From Paraflavitalea pollutisoli (lineage in GTDB: Bacteria; Bacteroidota; Bacteroidia; Chitinophagales; Chitinophagaceae), in NCBI RefSeq assembly GCF_029360705.1, contig NZ_JARKMX010000008.1, positions 991,949 to 1,055,948 of the forward strand: a stretch of DNA of 64,000 nucleotides, written 5' to 3'. A program made the position numbers and the translations under genes. This document shows, piece by piece, positions 46,277 through 55,292 of this stretch (positions are counted from its first letter, which is position 1; every line of letters begins with the position of its first letter). The notes beneath the pieces were generated by a model. It did no database searches. It was given only the letters and a program-made list of their open reading frames with translations, and was not told the origin of the DNA.

Positions 46277-49258
46277 TTATAAGTCTACTTTGAAACCAAG
46301 GATGAAGCTGCGCTGAATCGGCAGGCCGGCACCTGTATAAATACCGTTGTACTGCACCAGTTCCGGATCATCGCCCTTGAAGGGTGTAATGGTAAACAGG
46401 TTGGCGCCAGTGAGGTATACCGTAGCCTGCTTAAAGACCTGGCTTTTGCCTGTTCCCTTCCAACCGGTGATGAGGTTGTACGAGAGGGTTACCGACCGCA
46501 ACTTGACGAAGGAAGCTTTATCTAGAAACAGGTCCTGGTCGAGGCGGTAAGGGATAGTATTGCTCCAGGGGTTGTACATCGGGTACGTGGTAAGGTCCAT
46601 CTTCTTTTCCCACCAGGAGATCTCTTTCACCCCATCGATGGAGGCAGTCGCATCGGTATTGATGAAGTCGAGGCGTTGTGCAGCATATTTATTGAGCAGC
46701 TTATGCCCCAGCGCAAAATAGAAATGGAAATCGAGTGTCAATGCGCGGTAATTGAACTGGCCACCGAAGCCGCCGGTGATCTTGGGCAGCGAATTGCCCA
46801 GCAACACCTTGTCATCTTCGTTAATTGTGTAGTCGCCGTTCATATCTTTCCAACGGGCATCACCAGCCTGCATCGGCGCACCCTGGAAGCTCATGGGGCG
46901 ACTATTGGCAGGATTCACGGGCACTTCGGCATTGGTCGCGTAGATGCCTTCATTCTTATATACCCAGAAGGCGTCGATACGTTCGCCTACCTGCAGCAGG
47001 TGGTCGTTGATCACTACGCGTTGCAGGCCATTGGGCAGCGCCTTGAGTTTATTTTCGTTGTAGTTCACATTACCAAACAAGCTGAGACCAGGTTTGTGGC
47101 CGGTAGCTTTCAGCACAGTACCCTGTACGGTCAGGTCTACCCCGGTATTGGCTACTTCCATTCCACTGGCATAGGCCGATTTGTAACCAGACTCCGCCGG
47201 CACCGGCACGGGCAACATCATGTCTTTATCAGACCGCTGGTATACATCGAGGCCGATGTGCAGTTGATCCTGCAACAGGCCGGCATCGATGCCCACGCTG
47301 GCTGTTTGAACATAAGCCCAGGGTATACCGTAGCCTACCCAGCCGCTGTTGTACGGGCGGGAAAGACCAGGCAATCCGGCATAGCTACCTATGGTGGGTG
47401 CACCTGACCAGGACAGGTCCGAGCGGTAATTGGGTCCACCGGCAAAGCGGTCATCCGACAACAGTTTTCCATTGCGGCCAAAAGAAGCAGTGAGGTCAAG
47501 GGCGCTCAACAAGGAGGATGACTGCAGGAATGTTTTGTGGAGGTTCCAGCTGGCTGAAGCGCCAAAGCCGGTATACCAGCGATTGTCGGGCTGCATGACG
47601 GAGGTACCATCCCGACGAACGATCGCCAGCAGGTCGAGCAGGCCTTTATAGTTCCAGTCGGCTTTGCCGAAGAAGGATGCCACAGATACCCGTTGGTTGG
47701 AGGGATGGTAGAATACATCAAATCCGGTGCTCTGCAGATAGGTGGCTTGGTTGGGGTCGCCTTCTACGATATTCAGTTTGATGAAATTGTTGGGACCGTT
47801 GTATCCGTAAGCATAGTTGAACTTGTTGAGGGTGGTCTGGTAGTTTTGCCCGGCTTCGAAGTCCAGTTTATTATCGGCATTGACCTGCCAGGTGTAGCCC
47901 AGGGCGTTGTTGAATACAAAACGCTGGTTGAACCCGAAATAATTCGAGACGAAATTATTGCCTTCGAGCAGTTGCGTAGGATAGAACACGTCGCGGGTGC
48001 CTTCGTTGTAATCGAAAGAGATGCCGCCGTTGTAGCGGAATCCTTTCATTTGCGCAAGGATGTTGAAATACCCCTGTACCGATGTGGTGGTGTTGTCGTC
48101 TTTCACGTTCTCGTCGAATTCGCCGAGATAGGATTGGTATACATTTTTATTGGGGGGCAGCGGGTTTGAGACATCGGGCAGGTAACGCACTTCGGCCAGG
48201 CGATCGACGAAGTTGCGGTTGCGGTTGCGCATCATGTGTGTGGCGTTGATCAACGATGACACAGTTACCCAGCTCAGGGGCAATACGTTGATCGAGAAGG
48301 AGGCGTTGTAACGCTGCAGGGCCGTTTCATCGGCGGTATTGGCATCGCGGGTGGCGGCGCCAAAGAAGCGGAAGTTGGCCCTGTCGGACCCGCCAGTGAG
48401 GCTGAGGTCGATGTTGTACAACGGCTTGTTCTTATAATACAGATCCGTCCAGTTGGAAGGGCCGTAGTAATCGGCGTTGGACGAATCTTTGAGATAGGCT
48501 GGATAATTAAAACGGTCGTTGAGGGTGCCGAACTTGTCATAGAATGGCAGGCGGAACTTGTTTTCATAGACCGCATTGATGGGCGTCACTTGTTGTTGGG
48601 GTGCAAAACCGAAATACCCATTGATGCTGATCTTGCGGTATCCGGAGGAAGCGGCTTTGGTGGTGATCCAGATGACGCCATTGGCGGCTACAGGACCGAG
48701 TTGCACGAGGCGGGCCGGATCTTTGATCACCTCGATCGATTCGATGTTGTCGATGTTGAGTGTCGACAGCAGGTTGGTGGCGGGTCCGATGCGGTTGAAA
48801 TCGTACTGCTGGATCTCATAGGCAAAAGGATTGTCCATCGCCAGGGGTACACCATTAAGGTATACGGCGGCCTGGTTGTCGAACAGTTCCCGCTTACTGA
48901 GCAAGGGCATGGCAATACCGCGTACGAACATATTCTGTTCGGTGCCCGGTTCGCCGGAAGGCTCCTGCACGTATACGCCGGCGAGTTGGCCTTTCACATA
49001 TTGCTGTCCAGTAATAAAGGGAGTAAAGCCGAGCGCCCGGATATTGGCTTTGCCGTCTTTGCGGAAGGCGGAGAGGGCTTCTACCTGTTTAGGAGCATCG
49101 GTAATGGCCGTGTCGGCGGGGATGGTGTCTTTAGCAGGTGCTGCGGACTGGGGTGGAGCCTGGTAGCCGTCGATAGCGAATGCGCTGTGGCGGCCCTGCA
49201 AAACGAGTAATACGCAAAAAGCAATGCTTTTCGCTGGCATGAGCGACTGTAATCTCAT
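46277..49258 (-). CDS. SusC/RagA-like TonB-dependent receptor lacking the carboxypeptidase-like domain
   Basis: Product of 993 aa and the first gene of the eleven-gene operon. The signal peptide is followed by a proline/alanine-rich linker and then directly by a plug. No CarboxypepD_reg-like domain is present, unlike the two other SusC proteins in this window. The plug is recognisable from FVRGIAMPLLSKRELFDNQ, VYLNGVPLAMDNP and the SIEVIKDPARLVQLGPVAANG block. The last differs from the usual LKDASATAVYGSRGANG. The barrel follows with NYNENKLKALPNGL and ends in SFILGFKVDL. It probably still pairs with the SusD at 44,670 but may be energised differently. Confidence 0.9.
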   Translation of the reverse strand: MRLQSLMPAKSIAFCVLLVLQGRHSAFAIDGYQAPPQSAAPAKDTIPADTAITDAPKQVEALSAFRKDGKANIRALGFTPFITGQQYVKGQLAGVYVQEPSGEPGTEQNMFVRGIAMPLLSKRELFDNQAAVYLNGVPLAMDNPFAYEIQQYDFNRIGPATNLLSTLNIDNIESIEVIKDPARLVQLGPVAANGVIWITTKAASSGYRKISINGYFGFAPQQQVTPINAVYENKFRLPFYDKFGTLNDRFNYPAYLKDSSNADYYGPSNWTDLYYKNKPLYNIDLSLTGGSDRANFRFFGAATRDANTADETALQRYNASFSINVLPLSWVTVSSLINATHMMRNRNRNFVDRLAEVRYLPDVSNPLPPNKNVYQSYLGEFDENVKDDNTTTSVQGYFNILAQMKGFRYNGGISFDYNEGTRDVFYPTQLLEGNNFVSNYFGFNQRFVFNNALGYTWQVNADNKLDFEAGQNYQTTLNKFNYAYGYNGPNNFIKLNIVEGDPNQATYLQSTGFDVFYHPSNQRVSVASFFGKADWNYKGLLDLLAIVRRDGTSVMQPDNRWYTGFGASASWNLHKTFLQSSSLLSALDLTASFGRNGKLLSDDRFAGGPNYRSDLSWSGAPTIGSYAGLPGLSRPYNSGWVGYGIPWAYVQTASVGIDAGLLQDQLHIGLDVYQRSDKDMMLPVPVPAESGYKSAYASGMEVANTGVDLTVQGTVLKATGHKPGLSLFGNVNYNENKLKALPNGLQRVVINDHLLQVGERIDAFWVYKNEGIYATNAEVPVNPANSRPMSFQGAPMQAGDARWKDMNGDYTINEDDKVLLGNSLPKITGGFGGQFNYRALTLDFHFYFALGHKLLNKYAAQRLDFINTDATASIDGVKEISWWEKKMDLTTYPMYNPWSNTIPYRLDQDLFLDKASFVKLRSVTLSYNLITGWKGTGKSQVFKQATVYLTGANLFTITPFKGDDPELVQYNGIYTGAGLPIQRSFILGFKVDL

Positions 49259-49484
49259 AAGCTTTTTTATTTGGCTGATAGCAGTGTTGATGAAATCCGA
49301 TTTTGCGCTGCTATTCTTTTAAATACGACCTGAATTTAGTGGTAATACCGGCTCGCAGGGCATGACAGGTTGGGCGTAACGCTTATGCAAACGATTGATA
49401 TGGGTGTACAACCGTGTGCGCAAATTTTACGGATTTGCGATTGTGTCATATGTTCAAACGGTTGCGCGGACAGGGGCAAAAAGC

Positions 49485-49513
49485 AAAAGGCAGACTGCTA
49501 CAGCCTGCCTTTT
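49485..49513 (-). terminator. Rho-independent terminator after the PL11 lyase
   Basis: On the minus strand AAAAGGCAG (49513-49505) pairs perfectly with CTGCCTTTT (49493-49485), followed by GCTTTTTG. It lies about 25 bases past the stop of the lyase gene and separates the pectin locus from the next operon. Confidence 0.85.
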
Positions 49514-49536
49514 ACATAAATCATTAAGTCTTTATG

Positions 49537-52500
49537 CTACTGCACTACCAACTTCTTCGTCACCACCTGTAGTCCGGTTATCAATTGCACATAGTAAGTG
49601 CCCTTGACCAGGTTTTGTGCCGTGAGGTCGTAGCTGACCTGGCTGCCGGCAAGGGCGTCGCCGCGGGCGATCACTTTTACCAGGTCGCCCCGCACACCGT
49701 ACAATACCAGTGTATATTGGCATTTCGTTTTAAATGACACGGTAATTCTCGCCTGCGTGGTGGCAGGGTTCGGTGCTATTACAAATGAAGCCGCCGTCGA
49801 TTGGTAATCGCTCAACCAGCTCTTGATAAGATCTACCAGCGAAGGACGAGGCACGGTGCAATCACCCAGCTCATCACCATGATTGAGGTGGGCAGCCACT
49901 GCATTTGCCGACACGCACAAGGAATTACCATTGTGGCAAACGACCACCTTGTTGTTGCTGCAGCGTACGTCCACCACCTTCAGCGTCACCGTATCTGACA
50001 CCGCCGGGCAACCATATTGGTTGGTGGCTACCACCGAATAAGTGTAGACCCCTTCAAGCGTCGGCTGGAAGGTAGTAGCAGCCGTCGTCGTACTGCTCAG
50101 GGCGGTAGCGGGCGACCACTGCCAGCTGAGCGCCGTGGTATCGCTTGAAATAGCGGTCAACTGCAATTGCTGCGCGCCATAACCCAGGAATACCGTGTTG
50201 GCATCACCACCTGTTGGGGTATTGTTGGTACGCGTCACTGCAACGGATGGCTTGGCAGTAACAGCGCCGATCACGGTGATGATCGCCGTGGCCGTATCCT
50301 GGTTGCCATTGACATCGGTCACCAGCAACACAACACGGTTGTCCCCAATATGGCGACAATCGAAGCTGGTTTGGCTCAGCGTGATACTGGCGATGCCCGC
50401 CGCATCATAGCTGCCGTCATCCACCTGATCGGGAGCAATGACAACCTGACCATTTTTTAAGGTTACCGTGAGATTCTTAGCTATCGCCACGGGTGCGATG
50501 CTGTCGACACCGTAACCAATATTTGGGTTGGGCAGCGAATCCATATCCGTGCCGAGGTAAAAGCCGGGATGCGGTGGCTGGTTGTAGGCTGCATTCTGCC
50601 AGGCGATCGCCACACGGTATTGCGGATCGTGCATCAGGGTATAAATGCGGTGTTGTGTAGGGATCGTGGTCGTGAACAAGCGGAGCACACTATTATCGGC
50701 GGAGCGTAACACCACTTCTTCGCGCCAATCGCCCAGGATGTCCGCACTCACACCCGGTGTGGCCTTGGTCGTATTGTTCGAAGCCATGCCTACGGCTGTA
50801 AAGATCGCATTGGCCCGGTTGATCGCTGTATCCCATTTAGAGATGGTGATGTTGTCAAGCAACTCGCGCGACAGATCACCATCCCACCAGATGGCAAAAT
50901 TGATCGATGGACGGCTGGTGGAGATCTCCTGCCCTTTCGCATTGTACAAGGCGCCCCGCGAAGCCCATAACTCATAGCCTTTGTGACGCGGATCGATATC
51001 GGCCGCCAGGCCACGACCCACATCATCGGAGGCCACTGGTACCGTAAATAGACGCTCGCCTGTTTTGGCATCCACGAGTGCTGCGCCTACCTGACCATTG
51101 CTACCCGGACTTTCATACGGCTGCCATATTTCGAGCCCCGGACGGTCGGGGTCCAGATCACTCATGTGCAACGCATCGCCATGGCCCATCCGGTTGCTCC
51201 ACAACCCTCGACCATTGTCGTTCTGTGCGCTCGAACCATTGATGATCTCCTGTTTACCATCGCCGTCTACATCGCCAATCGTCATCTGGTGATTTCCCTG
51301 ACCGGCATAGTTGCTATGTACGGGATCGTTGGAATCGAAGACCCAGCGCAGCGTCAATTGGCCATTACGCCAGTCCCACGCGGCACGCACCAGCCGGGTG
51401 TAATAACCACGGCCCATCACCAGGCTGGGACGTTCGCCATCCAGGTAAGCGATGGCGGCAATAAAGCGGTCGACCCGGTTACCATAGGTATCGCCCCAGG
51501 CGCCTACATTGCCCCTGGCCGGTACATAGTTGGTGGTCGCCATGGCCGCGCCTGTTTGCCCGTTGAAGATGGTAAGGAACTCGGGTCCATCGAGCACATA
51601 CCCATTTACATTGCGGTAATCGGCCAGCGGATCACCAATCGTCACCCCTGCCCCATCTACCGTACCATCGGCCGTTTTGCAGGCCAGCTCGGCCTTGCCA
51701 TCTCCATCGAGGTCATACACCATGAACTGCGTATAGTGTGCGCCGGCGCGGATATTGCGACCGAGATCGATACGCCAGAGGCGGGTGCCGTTCAACTTAT
51801 AGGCGTCGAGGTACACGTTACCGGTATAACCGCCATTGGAATTATCCTGCGCATTGGTTGGGTCCCATTTCAGGATGATCTCGTATTCGCCATCGCCATC
51901 GAGGTCACCCACACTACAATCATTGGCATCGTAGCTGTAGGCATTGCCCGCCGGCGTAACGCCATCGGCTGGTTTCTGCAGTGGGATATCGAGGTACTGC
52001 TGAGCCCAAATGCTGGTGACACGACCGCCCGGTTGCTCTACGCCGTTGAAAATGGGTCTTACTATATAATTCGTCCCAGTCGTCGTTGAGTCAATATAGT
52101 TGGTAGCGCCGGTGATGGGTGACGTATTGAGCTTAAGGCCATCGCGGTACAGGTTGAAGGCTGTACCTGCCGGGTCGGTACCGAGTAAACGCCAGGATAG
52201 AAACACCTGGTCACCACTGGTGCGTACCGCTACCAGACCCCGGTCGAGCCGCTCCAGTTGTTTGGGAGCCGTTACGGTCATATCCGGTATGGCTGGTGTA
52301 AAGAAGGCTATATCGTCGCCATAAGACACGCCGGCACTGTTGATCGCATAAGCGCGTAGATGGTAGTTGGTGTATTCTGCGAGGCCGGTGATCGTGAGGC
52401 TGTACGGACCGGTGCCACCGGTACTATCGGCGCGTTTGTTATCGTCTACCGTGGGATTTACCTGTGTGCCATAGACCACACCGCGTTCTGTTACGGTATT

Positions 52501-53208
52501 GCCGGCATCGCTGGTCACGTTGCCACCGGCCGTAACGCTGTTGAACGTCAGGTTACTGATGGGTGTAGTACTGACCGATGGCCTGGGTGAAAACGTATTG
52601 CCACTCACCACGAGGTTATGCAGCAACAGCAACCGGTTGGTGGTACTGCCATTCCAACTGTAAATACGCAGGTACAGCGTTTGACCCGAAAACACCGTGA
52701 GGCCGAGTGAATAATTGAAGGGGTACAATACATCCCGCGCCGGAAAGGCGGTAGCGCCACCAGGCGCCGCGACCACAACGGGCGTTGCAAAATCGGGGCT
52801 GAGTGAGTACTCAATGGAAGTGCCATTTGAATTGGCATTGCCTGCGCCCATGTAAAAGGAAAGACTGTTGATCTCAAACTCCACTCCCTCTTGAGGCGTC
52901 AGGGAGAATTCCACATACCCGCCATTGGCATGCGCCGTGGTGGTATTGGTGCCTACCGCATTCGGGTTCACAATGGAGTTTTGTGTACTGACGGAAGAGC
53001 CGCCATTGATGGTGCGGTTGTTGTAACTGGGCGCCCCAAACGCAGGGCCCGTGGTTTGGGCAAAGGCGCTGATGGCACCGTTGGTGGTGGCTGTTCTGCC
53101 GGCAGCTGACGTGAGCGGCCAGGAAGCGGAAGCGGGTTGTTGTGCAAAGCCCTGCATGGACCATAGGCATAGCCACAACAAGCACCATGCATGTAGTGTT
53201 TTGTTCAT
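49537..53208 (-). CDS. PL11 family rhamnogalacturonan endolyase, T9SS-exported
   Basis: Product of 1223 aa with a signal peptide. Layout: N-terminal beta-sandwich (24-200); Fn3-like domain (about 205-305); PL11 catalytic beta-propeller (about 310-895) beginning with APKQLERLDRG and LSWRLLGTDP and carrying calcium-binding loops VGDLDGDGEYE (about 437), VYDLDGDGKAE (about 499) and IGDVDGDGKQE (about 645). Two Ig/HYR-like domains (895-1075), a Cys/His-rich motif (VVCHNGNSLCV to HLNHGDELGDC, about 1080-1115) and a C-terminal T9SS sorting domain (IAPNPATTQ...) follow. PL11 enzymes cut the backbone of rhamnogalacturonan I by beta-elimination. The neighbouring SusCD pair would import the products. 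A terminator follows. Confidence 0.92.
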   Translation of the reverse strand: MNKTLHAWCLLWLCLWSMQGFAQQPASASWPLTSAAGRTATTNGAISAFAQTTGPAFGAPSYNNRTINGGSSVSTQNSIVNPNAVGTNTTTAHANGGYVEFSLTPQEGVEFEINSLSFYMGAGNANSNGTSIEYSLSPDFATPVVVAAPGGATAFPARDVLYPFNYSLGLTVFSGQTLYLRIYSWNGSTTNRLLLLHNLVVSGNTFSPRPSVSTTPISNLTFNSVTAGGNVTSDAGNTVTERGVVYGTQVNPTVDDNKRADSTGGTGPYSLTITGLAEYTNYHLRAYAINSAGVSYGDDIAFFTPAIPDMTVTAPKQLERLDRGLVAVRTSGDQVFLSWRLLGTDPAGTAFNLYRDGLKLNTSPITGATNYIDSTTTGTNYIVRPIFNGVEQPGGRVTSIWAQQYLDIPLQKPADGVTPAGNAYSYDANDCSVGDLDGDGEYEIILKWDPTNAQDNSNGGYTGNVYLDAYKLNGTRLWRIDLGRNIRAGAHYTQFMVYDLDGDGKAELACKTADGTVDGAGVTIGDPLADYRNVNGYVLDGPEFLTIFNGQTGAAMATTNYVPARGNVGAWGDTYGNRVDRFIAAIAYLDGERPSLVMGRGYYTRLVRAAWDWRNGQLTLRWVFDSNDPVHSNYAGQGNHQMTIGDVDGDGKQEIINGSSAQNDNGRGLWSNRMGHGDALHMSDLDPDRPGLEIWQPYESPGSNGQVGAALVDAKTGERLFTVPVASDDVGRGLAADIDPRHKGYELWASRGALYNAKGQEISTSRPSINFAIWWDGDLSRELLDNITISKWDTAINRANAIFTAVGMASNNTTKATPGVSADILGDWREEVVLRSADNSVLRLFTTTIPTQHRIYTLMHDPQYRVAIAWQNAAYNQPPHPGFYLGTDMDSLPNPNIGYGVDSIAPVAIAKNLTVTLKNGQVVIAPDQVDDGSYDAAGIASITLSQTSFDCRHIGDNRVVLLVTDVNGNQDTATAIITVIGAVTAKPSVAVTRTNNTPTGGDANTVFLGYGAQQLQLTAISSDTTALSWQWSPATALSSTTTAATTFQPTLEGVYTYSVVATNQYGCPAVSDTVTLKVVDVRCSNNKVVVCHNGNSLCVSANAVAAHLNHGDELGDCTVPRPSLVDLIKSWLSDYQSTAASFVIAPNPATTQARITVSFKTKCQYTLVLYGVRGDLVKVIARGDALAGSQVSYDLTAQNLVKGTYYVQLITGLQVVTKKLVVQ

Positions 53209-53296
53209 ACGACAAGTGTTTGGTTTATGTTCGTTAGTGTTTGAACAAGAAGGGCCGGCGATGGCGCCAGCCCTATGTTTTTTCCGTTATCAGCTA

Positions 53297-55267
53297 CTAC
53301 CAGTTTGGGTTCTGCATTGCAGACTTTTCTTCACCGGTAAGTGGCAATCCGTTCTTTTTGATCGCATCCAGGAAAGACTGCGGAATGGGCCGCAGGTAAT
53401 GTTTGTTGGGCTGCGGTTTGGCTTCATTGTTGAACACCTCGCAACGCGCTACCAGTGTTTTGGTACGCGCCAGGTCTTCCCAGCGGTGCAATTCTCCCAT
53501 CAACTCACGCGAACGTTCATTGAGGATAAAATTGACAAACTTGTCGGCGTCGCTCGCGATGCCCAACTTGGCGTAAAACTCTTTGTTGGAGCTGAAGATC
53601 TCCGCGATGGTATTAATATGCATATCTGTAAGCGTACTGGCAGTGGTGACAGGCATATTGTTATTGGATTCGTAGTACGTATTCTTATCCGAATAGGATA
53701 CCCAGGCAGCCGTATTGGCAACCGCATTGTTCTTGTAGGAGATACCACCGTCTACCTGCAAAGAACGGTCTTCACCCGTTTTGAAGGCAGCGCGGTCGCG
53801 TACCTTGTTGATCAGCGGCAACGCTGCATCGTAATCGCCTTTACGGCCGTGAGCCTCAGCTACTAAGAGATAGGTTTCGGCAAGGCGCGCCAGGATGCCG
53901 TCGCGGCGGCCAAATTGCGAAGCCACGGTTTCGCGTGACCCATCCGAATACTTCGACATCGTAATAAAGCGGGAAGCATCGTAGTTGCCGTGATTGCCTT
54001 TCGGATCTTCTGCCTGTCCTGCATAGTAGCGAATAAACATATGCGGCGCGCGCAATTTGATATTGTCTGCCGTGTAGCGTGTATCGCCTGCATTGTTGGC
54101 AATGTACAACACCGCTTCCTGGCCACCTGTAAATCTTACTTTACCGACCTGGGAGGGATCGGGCGCATTGGTCGCTTCCCATTTCGGCGCTCCGTTGGGA
54201 TTGTTGCACAGGTACCTTGTTTTAAAGCTCTTCCAGAACCTTGAGTCGTTTACGCGGTCGTATACATCGACGGCATAATCCGTGGTACGGCAACGCTGAA
54301 ACTCACGACCACCAGGAATATCCCGCACCATGCCAGCCAGGGTCTGATAAATGGAAGGAAAATACAGGTGCATCTGGTTCCCATAGCGACCTTGCGTAGC
54401 CGTATTGTCCGAGAACTGGGCCGAGAGTATGATCTCTGTCAGGGCTTCGTTGGCAGAGTTGGGCCCTGTATAATTCCACAGGTCCTTGAAATCGGGCGCC
54501 AGTACATGCGCTCCGCTGTTGATGACCTGGTTACCATAGTTGATCACGGCATCGAGGTCGGCGGCTTTCGTACCGGTGTTCCAGGACGCATTGATCTCAC
54601 TGGCACGGTTCAGGTATACCTTTGCCAGGAAGTGAGCGGCAGCCCACTTGGTGATTCGACCTCTTTGGGCGGGTGCAGGCGGCAACAATTCGAACGCTTT
54701 TTTAAAGTCGCCGATCACCTGCTCGTACACTTCCTGGATGGTATTGCGGGGGAATTCAAATTCGACCGTGGTGGAAGGGATCAGCTTGATGGGCACTCCA
54801 CCAAACTGTTTTACCAGTTTGAAATAATTGAATGCCCGCATAAAGTACCCCTCTCCCAGCCTGACATCCTTGGTACTCGCATCGTCATAAAACAAAGGCA
54901 CATTCTGGATCACAATATTCGCCGAGTTGATGGCACCATACATATTGTCCCATACGCTCGCCGCATCACCAGTAAGCGAATTGAGGTTTCCATCGTATGA
55001 GTTCCACATCTGCATGGTACGGTCTCCACCCACCGTAAATTCATCTACGCCGTAATTGGTGGTCGTATATGCCCATTCGTAATTAAAATGGAAGCGCAGC
55101 GATTGATACATACCGATCACGAGGCCATCTAGGCCAACTTTGGTCTCGAAGTCCTGTGTGCTTCTGGCCGTGACCAGGTTTTCGTCGAGAAAATCCTTTT
55201 TACAGGCAGTCATGCAGAGCAAGCTACCTGTAGCACCTATATAGATTAGTTTTTTTAAACTGTTCAT
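53297..55267 (-). CDS. SusD/RagB family lipoprotein of the pectin locus
   Basis: Product of 656 aa, longer than most SusD proteins, lipidated at Cys22 (CMTAC). The opening DFLDENLVTARSTQDFETKV, the helical FNYFKLVKQFGGVPIKLIP block (near 135) and the closing NERSRELMGELHRWEDLART are diagnostic. It follows its SusC by 25 bases and precedes the PL11 lyase by 88 bases. It likely binds rhamnogalacturonan fragments at the surface. The extra length lies in the middle, where a ligand-specific insert is possible. Confidence 0.92.
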   Translation of the reverse strand: MNSLKKLIYIGATGSLLCMTACKKDFLDENLVTARSTQDFETKVGLDGLVIGMYQSLRFHFNYEWAYTTTNYGVDEFTVGGDRTMQMWNSYDGNLNSLTGDAASVWDNMYGAINSANIVIQNVPLFYDDASTKDVRLGEGYFMRAFNYFKLVKQFGGVPIKLIPSTTVEFEFPRNTIQEVYEQVIGDFKKAFELLPPAPAQRGRITKWAAAHFLAKVYLNRASEINASWNTGTKAADLDAVINYGNQVINSGAHVLAPDFKDLWNYTGPNSANEALTEIILSAQFSDNTATQGRYGNQMHLYFPSIYQTLAGMVRDIPGGREFQRCRTTDYAVDVYDRVNDSRFWKSFKTRYLCNNPNGAPKWEATNAPDPSQVGKVRFTGGQEAVLYIANNAGDTRYTADNIKLRAPHMFIRYYAGQAEDPKGNHGNYDASRFITMSKYSDGSRETVASQFGRRDGILARLAETYLLVAEAHGRKGDYDAALPLINKVRDRAAFKTGEDRSLQVDGGISYKNNAVANTAAWVSYSDKNTYYESNNNMPVTTASTLTDMHINTIAEIFSSNKEFYAKLGIASDADKFVNFILNERSRELMGELHRWEDLARTKTLVARCEVFNNEAKPQPNKHYLRPIPQSFLDAIKKNGLPLTGEEKSAMQNPNW

Positions 55268-55292
55268 ATAACCATTTTGAATCGTTAAGCAA

